From NCBI RefSeq assembly GCF_900142395.1, contig NZ_FRAS01000011.1:62001-126000 (forward strand): a DNA stretch of 64,000 nt. Direction: 5' to 3'. A program made the position numbers and the translations under genes. Below the pieces are notes generated by a model. It was not told the origin of the DNA, made no database searches, and saw only the letters and a list, made by a program, of their open reading frames with translations. The stretch is from Hymenobacter psychrotolerans DSM 18569 (GTDB taxonomy: Bacteria > Bacteroidota > Bacteroidia > Cytophagales > Hymenobacteraceae). This document shows positions 59,750 to 64,000 of this stretch, in pieces (positions within the stretch are counted from its first letter, which is position 1; every line of letters starts with the position of its first letter).

Positions 59750-59989
59750 TTATTTCTGGTTGTCGCGCCATTCGTACACCCACTTGGCCTGGATCTGCTC
59801 CAGGTGGCCTTCGTTGGCCTGCTCGCGGGTGCCGGAAAAGTTGGGCAGGCTCAGCACCCAGTCCAGCAGCTCGGTGAAACGGATACGGTAGATTTTGGCT
59901 TCCGTGAAGTCGTCACCAAACTTCTCGTAGAGGGCCATGGCAATGTCCTCGTGGTCGTTCCAGTGAATTGGGGGCTCGAAGTGGGCCAT
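59750..59989 (-). CDS. iscX: Iron-sulfur assembly protein IscX
   Basis: A 79-residue helical protein matching the IscX family: HWNDHEDIAMALYEKFGDDF, RIRFTELLDWVLSLPNFSG and ILEAI-like EGHLEQIQAKWVYEW. IscX modulates the cysteine desulfurase IscS and may deliver or sense iron in the ISC system. From ATG 59989 the length is close to the 66-80 residues of the family. An ISC-type ferredoxin lies immediately upstream (60104-60436), which supports the assignment. No other isc genes are in the window. Confidence 0.88.
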   Translation of the reverse strand: MAHFEPPIHWNDHEDIAMALYEKFGDDFTEAKIYRIRFTELLDWVLSLPNFSGTREQANEGHLEQIQAKWVYEWRDNQK

Positions 59990-60103
59990 GTGTTGCAGTA
60001 TTGTTGGGGTGAGGTGCGGCTTAGCTACAGCGGGCCACACTGGCTTGAGGGAAACGCGCCGCGGCAAAATAGCCAGCCGGTCCCGCTCCTGCGGCCAATC
60101 GAA

Positions 60104-60436
60104 TTAGTGCCCGAGGAAATTCTGAGGCGGAACCAGAATAACCAGGTCGTTGCTGGTGCTCTGCACCACGCACTGGCAGGCCAGGCGCGAGTTGATCCGC
60201 GGATTTATAGCCCGGTCAATAAAGTCCTCTTCTTTGTCGCTGATTTCGGGCAGGTCGTTTTCGCCACGCACCACATACACGTGGCAGGTGCTGCAGCCAC
60301 ACACGCCCCCGCAGTTATGCTGGAGCTGGATACCGTTGTTGAGGGCCACGTCCAGCACCGACTCGCCTTCGGCGGCTACGTGCGTCTGGGCGGTCTGGCC
60401 GTCCTGAAACTGGAAAGTAATGTTGACAGCTTTCAC
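60104..60436 (-). CDS. ISC-type [2Fe-2S] ferredoxin (adrenodoxin-like)
   Basis: A 110-residue ferredoxin starting at GTG 60436 (MKAVNITFQF). The ligand pattern CGGVCGCSTCHVYV, with a distal Cys in LACQCVV, is the vertebrate-type/Isc ferredoxin pattern, distinct from the plant-type one at 39973. These ferredoxins supply electrons for iron-sulfur cluster assembly, and iscX lies directly downstream. The frame opens further upstream, but GTG 60436 gives the family-typical N-terminus. Confidence 0.92.
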   Translation of the reverse strand: MKAVNITFQFQDGQTAQTHVAAEGESVLDVALNNGIQLQHNCGGVCGCSTCHVYVVRGENDLPEISDKEEDFIDRAINPRINSRLACQCVVQSTSNDLVILVPPQNFLGH

Positions 60437-60497
60437 GCAAGAATTCCTCAAACGAGGTAAAAATGAAGCCACGAAGGTACGCACCCCCGCCGCCGAT

Positions 60498-61334
60498 TCA
60501 AAGCTCGGTAGTGGGCAGGTTGTTTTCCGGGGCCGGCAAATACTGCTTCTGGATGCTTTCTGTCAGGGTGTTATATATCTGCAGCCACTGCGGGTGCGCT
60601 GCCAGGGCCGCTCGGTGCCGCTCGAGGGTGGGCGTATCGTGGCGGGCGGCGGGGCCGGTTTGCACCGTGAAAGGCGGGTGGGCCAGCGCTTTTTCCACCG
60701 TTTCGTGGAGCAGCGGCGCCAGCAGCGTCAGCGGCAGTTCCTGCTGCTGTAGCAGCGCATGGCTGATACCCAGCAGGTGATTGGTGAAGTTGCAGGCAAA
60801 CACGGCAGCTACATGCATGGCTTGCCGCTGGGGCGTGCCTACGCGCTGCACGGTGCCGCTCAGCGTATGCCCCAGCGCCAGCAGTGTGGCTTCCGCAGCC
60901 GGCTCGGCGGCTTCTATGCATAGCGGCACAGTGAGCCAGTCTACGTGGCGGCCGGCACTGAATGTCTGGAGCGGGTAGAAAACGCCGCCGCGCACCTGCG
61001 GGCTATTTGCAAAGGCACTGAGTGGCACCGTGCCCGACGTATGGGCCACCAGGGCGCCCGCCGGAAATCTGGCCTCTGCCAGCAGCGTAGGAATAGCCGC
61101 ATCGGGCACGGCCAGCAGGTATACATCGGCGGCGGGCAGGCCGGTCATGTCGAGGGAAGACACTACGCGGGACCCGGGCAATCGGGCAGCCAGTGCTTCA
61201 GCCGACGCAGCCGTGCGGCTCCAGACGTAAGCTACCTGATGCCCAGCCTGCAACAGGGCCGGACCAAGCTGACCGGCAACCCGCCCGGCCCCCAACAAGG
61301 CCACGCGCAACGAAGAAAGAACAGGCAGTGTCAT
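60498..61334 (-). CDS. Rossmann-fold and DUF2520 domain protein
   Basis: A 278-residue protein. The N-terminal Rossmann domain starts VALLGAGRVAGQLGPALLQAG (GxGxxA/G nucleotide-binding loop, about 11-31), and includes DVYLLAVPDAAIPTLL. The C-terminal helical DUF2520 domain contains MHVAAVFACNFTNHLLGIS. The layout resembles pyrroline-5-carboxylate reductase or 6-phosphogluconate dehydrogenase-type oxidoreductases, but no substrate is known. It stands upstream of the ferredoxin on the same strand. In other Bacteroidota such genes are often near kdsC. Confidence 0.87.
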   Translation of the reverse strand: MTLPVLSSLRVALLGAGRVAGQLGPALLQAGHQVAYVWSRTAASAEALAARLPGSRVVSSLDMTGLPAADVYLLAVPDAAIPTLLAEARFPAGALVAHTSGTVPLSAFANSPQVRGGVFYPLQTFSAGRHVDWLTVPLCIEAAEPAAEATLLALGHTLSGTVQRVGTPQRQAMHVAAVFACNFTNHLLGISHALLQQQELPLTLLAPLLHETVEKALAHPPFTVQTGPAARHDTPTLERHRAALAAHPQWLQIYNTLTESIQKQYLPAPENNLPTTEL

Positions 61335-61524
61335 TGGCAGAACTCAGAAAACAGAAACAACAAAGTAACCGGACACAAGCAGTTTTGCCGCCCTGATGCG
61401 GGAAGTTCTCAGAGAAATTCAACAACTTGGGACCGGTAAAACCCTCACAAAACATTGCTGGGGCCGAATATTTGCCGTTTTTCACCCATAAAGTCCTTTC
61501 ATTTTCAACACTTTTACCTTTTTC

Positions 61525-63408
61525 ATGAAAAACTCTTACACTGCTCCCTGGCGCAAGCTGGCGCTGACGGCGCTGCTGGGCCTGGGCGGCGCTGCCGCAG
61601 CACAAGCTCAGTTAAACTTCCCCTTGGGCAATGCTGCAAATACCGCAGGTACGTATACCGACCTAGGCACAACAGGCACGGTTATTACTACTCCTAACAA
61701 CGATGACGCCAACTCGGCCGTGACGCCAATCGGTTTCACATTTTCGTTTAATGGTGCTTCTTTTACTGATTTCGTTCTTAATACGAACGGCTATCTGAAA
61801 CTAGGAACTACAGCCCCAGGAGCTCCTTATTTTTACTCTGGCCCACAGGCAGTTACCGGCGGCCCGCTTAACACTGCGGCCGAAACTAACCTGATTCTGC
61901 CCTTCAACCTTGACCTGGAAGGCACCACTACTACGGAGTACCGAGTACTCACCACTGGTGCTACTGGCGAGCGGGTGACTACTATCCAGTGGAAAAATGT
62001 TAGCGATAAGCTCGTATCGGCAGCTACCGGTAAGCAGTTTGCCTCTATTTCTTTCCAAGTAAAGCTTTACGAGACGTCTAACCGCGTCGAGTTTGTATAC
62101 GGCACAGCTACTGCCGGACCGGGCCCGGATGCATTTAAATCGGCAGCAATAGGTCTGAAAGGCTCTGGCAACACGGCCTCTTCGTCTTTACTGGTTACCA
62201 AGGGCTCAGTACAGACCTGGAACTTGGCCTCTTTCGTTGCTGGCAACTACACCGGCAATGCTCACAACGTACGTAGCTCTGCACTTCCAGATGCTGGCCG
62301 TACGTACAGCTTCACGCCTCAGCAGGCCAACGATGCTGCAGTATCTACGATCTATACGTTGGGCAAGCTGCCGGTACCCTTTAATGGAGCACACACCGTA
62401 CGGGCACTGGTCCGTAACGTAGGTAGCACGAACATGACTAACATTGCTGTTACGCTCAATGTATCTGGCAGCACCACGTTCAGCGACGGCAAAATCGTTG
62501 CTACGCTGGGAGTAGGTGACTCTACCTTCGTAACATTCAATGCCTATACTCCTACCACAGTAGGCACCAACACAGTACGGGTTGCAGTAGGCACCGACAA
62601 TAATACTGTGAACAATGCGAAGACTGTAACGCAGTTGACTACTGCTGATGCCATCACGTATGTAGATGCTGAAACCAGCCCCTCTAACTTCATCTATGGT
62701 GGTACAGTAGCTTCAATTCTGGCAAACCGCCATTCTTTGGCTCAGTCCCGCACTGTAACGAATGTGAAGGTGAACATCACCAACGACCCAACCCGCAATA
62801 CGGGTCGCTCGGTGTATGGCGTAGTATTGGATGCTCAGGGCAACATTATTGGCCGTTCTGCTGACCGAGTGCTGACTGCTGCCGACAATGGCACGCAAGT
62901 AACTTTCCCAATTACTACCCCGCCCACCATTCCAGCAGGAAAATTCTTCATTGGTATTGGCCTTGTAGTACCGACCGGCGCACCTGCCTATTATCCTCTC
63001 GAAGCTCAGCAAGAGCGCCCTACCCGTCCTGATACGGCATTCTTTGCCTTCCCAGTAGTAGGTGGAGTAAGCGGTGGCATTGACAACTCAGTTAACTATG
63101 ATGACCGTTTCCGCATTGAGGCGACACTTGGCACACCGCTGGGAACTTCTGCAGCACTGAGCAAAGCTGTATCGATGTTCCCGAACCCTTCTACGGGTGT
63201 GGTAACACTGGACGTGCGTGGCGCCAATGCCAAAAACAACCTGCAGGTAAGTGTGATGAACATGTTGGGCCAGACCGTACACACGGCCTCGCTCAAGGAT
63301 AACTTCGAGAACCAGCTCAACCTCTCGGGCCTGGCCAACGGCGTGTACCTGCTGAAGGTGCAGACCGGCTCGGACTTCACGACCCGTCAGCTCACCATCG
63401 CCAAGTAA
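61525..63408 (+). CDS. Secreted T9SS type A sorting-domain protein
   Basis: A 627-residue exported protein. Signal peptide at about 1-29 (ending AAQAQ). The N-terminal jelly-roll-like domain (about 30-230) contains FTFSFNGASFTDFVLNTNGYLKLG. Repetitive Ig-like domains follow (about 250-400: NVGSTNMTNIAVTLNVSG). The C-terminal domain (about 545-627) is a T9SS type A CTD, with FPNPSTGVVTLDV, VMNMLGQTV, LANGVYLLKVQTG and a final Lys. Composition is noticeably AT-richer than most neighbours. Cargo destined for the surface or medium; role unknown. Confidence 0.92.
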   Translation: MKNSYTAPWRKLALTALLGLGGAAAAQAQLNFPLGNAANTAGTYTDLGTTGTVITTPNNDDANSAVTPIGFTFSFNGASFTDFVLNTNGYLKLGTTAPGAPYFYSGPQAVTGGPLNTAAETNLILPFNLDLEGTTTTEYRVLTTGATGERVTTIQWKNVSDKLVSAATGKQFASISFQVKLYETSNRVEFVYGTATAGPGPDAFKSAAIGLKGSGNTASSSLLVTKGSVQTWNLASFVAGNYTGNAHNVRSSALPDAGRTYSFTPQQANDAAVSTIYTLGKLPVPFNGAHTVRALVRNVGSTNMTNIAVTLNVSGSTTFSDGKIVATLGVGDSTFVTFNAYTPTTVGTNTVRVAVGTDNNTVNNAKTVTQLTTADAITYVDAETSPSNFIYGGTVASILANRHSLAQSRTVTNVKVNITNDPTRNTGRSVYGVVLDAQGNIIGRSADRVLTAADNGTQVTFPITTPPTIPAGKFFIGIGLVVPTGAPAYYPLEAQQERPTRPDTAFFAFPVVGGVSGGIDNSVNYDDRFRIEATLGTPLGTSAALSKAVSMFPNPSTGVVTLDVRGANAKNNLQVSVMNMLGQTVHTASLKDNFENQLNLSGLANGVYLLKVQTGSDFTTRQLTIAK

Positions 63409-63430
63409 GGTTTCTTACTTCGCTACAAGA

Positions 63431-63461
63431 AAGGGCAGCCGCATTGGCTGCCCTTTTTTTG
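63431..63461 (+). terminator. Rho-independent terminator after the T9SS cargo gene
   Basis: 10-bp arms at 63431-63440 and 63446-63455 (AAGGGCAGCC) with a 5-base loop, followed by TTTTT. Confidence 0.93.
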
Positions 63462-63680
63462 CGCCTGCTGTAGTAGGGTCAAGTCCCACCCTATTGCCCT
63501 GAACAATCCTGGGCGCTGCCCTAAATGAACGGGCAGCGCACCGAGCCTCCGGTCCGGCGGCACGGACGACCGGTCAGATCAAGCGGATTATAAGGGTATA
63601 TAGCATACGCCAAGGCGCTACCATATGAGCGTGGAGTTCTCACATTATCAGTCCCAAAGGCAGCCCTAGTACGGACACAA
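63462..63680. other. Gene-free stretch before the cytochrome assembly gene
   Basis: A short stem GCGCTGCCC / GGGCAGCGC occurs near 63513-63539. No coding frame with support, no tRNA-like clover leaf. Nothing else seen. Confidence 0.5.
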
Positions 63681-63714
63681 AAAAGCCTCCTTCTGCAAGC
63701 AGAAGGAGGCTTTT
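63681..63714 (-). terminator. Rho-independent terminator downstream of the cytochrome assembly gene
   Basis: Perfect 16-bp arms at 63681-63696 and 63699-63714 (AAAAGCCTCCTTCTGC). On the - strand it is followed by a T-run (TTTTTTGTG). Confidence 0.92.
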
Positions 63715-63736
63715 ACTGTTTCAGCGGGTTTGCGTG

Positions 63737-64000
63737 CTACGCTACCGGCTCGGGCTGCGCTTTGGCGGCGCGGCTAAGCTGGGGCACAACTACGGGGGCA
63801 GGCTTGTCCGGGCGGCGGCGCTGGCGCAGTGCCATAACGAAGCCCAGGCTCATCAGCAGAGTGCCGCTCCAGAGCAGATTAATAAAGGGCTTTTCTACTG
63901 CTTTCAGGATGATATAGTCCTTCTGTGTGGTGCTCACCCCGAAGGTGAACTTACCGGCCGTGGGGTCTACGGAATTGAGCGAGATGCGCAGGCCCAGGTC
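63737..64000 (-). CDS. Cytochrome c assembly protein, CcmF/CcsA-like (3' end only)
   Basis: The - strand frame stays open to the right edge of the window, so this is the last ~87 codons of a larger gene. The fragment reads LRISLNSVDPTAGKFTFG, continues KDYIILKAVEKPFINLLWSG, then a membrane helix (TLLMSLGFVMAL), then a basic proline-rich tail. The pattern 'K...PFINLLW.G..LM..GF..A..RR' matches the C-terminus of CcmF-type heme lyases as I remember it. The internal GTG at 63937 is not the true start. It would attach heme to c-type cytochromes in the periplasm. Confidence 0.75.
   Translation of the reverse strand, partial: DLGLRISLNSVDPTAGKFTFGVSTTQKDYIILKAVEKPFINLLWSGTLLMSLGFVMALRQRRRPDKPAPVVVPQLSRAAKAQPEPVA

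Overview
The window looks like a chromosomal segment of a GC-rich Bacteroidota, most likely a Hymenobacter-like member of the Cytophagales. The evidence is a PorZ-type type IX secretion (T9SS) component, a secreted protein with a T9SS type A C-terminal domain, TAnnTTTG-type promoter boxes, a short NuoG without the molybdopterin-like domain, two-component-propeller sensor proteins, and families of dispersed long inverted repeats between genes. I see no rRNA, tRNA, CRISPR array, insertion sequence or prophage.

Layout. 1-14.1 kb: respiratory complex I (NADH-quinone oxidoreductase), split in two. nuoG (5' end outside the window), nuoH, nuoI and nuoJ end at a terminator. A 4.6-kb block follows, holding an AT-rich orphan gene, a small membrane protein, an ECF sigma factor, a MaoC hydratase and a large SWIM zinc-finger protein. 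Then come nuoK, nuoL, a small secreted-protein gene, nuoM and nuoN. Most nuo junctions carry a long inverted-repeat element. 14.1-24.5 kb: a repeat-rich intergenic region, an S41 peptidase, a DUF937-OmpA fusion, a DEDDy exonuclease, a LuxR-type response regulator with a propeller histidine kinase, and an SdpR/SdpI-like operon. 24.5-32.7 kb: aspS, two secreted hypotheticals, tadA, superoxide dismutase, a nucleoside permease, ndk and a DHH phosphoesterase. 32.7-35.8 kb: four consecutive FKBP-type prolyl isomerases of the cell envelope. 35.9-41.5 kb: recO, porZ, tdk, a ferredoxin and a conserved hypothetical. 41.6-50.2 kb: two polytopic membrane proteins and the cell-elongation operon mreB-mreC-mreD-PBP2-rodA. 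50.4-56.2 kb: purH, then a compact cassette of acyl-CoA dehydrogenase, PIG-L deacetylase, NodS-like methyltransferase and a convergent family-2 glycosyltransferase. 56.3-64 kb: an Omp85-like barrel, a UbiA prenyltransferase, a cold-shock protein, a KdsC-like phosphatase, IscX, an ISC-type ferredoxin, a DUF2520 protein, a T9SS cargo protein and the 3' end of a cytochrome c assembly (CcmF/CcsA-like) gene running off the right edge.

Most genes are housekeeping or envelope functions. The least explained parts are the ACAD/PIG-L/MTase/GT2 cassette, the hairpin elements placed at complex I gene junctions, the 21-bp tandem repeat upstream of the S41 peptidase, and an SdpR/SdpI module with no toxin gene nearby. 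All functional calls come from reading motifs and family resemblance by eye; no database search was run.
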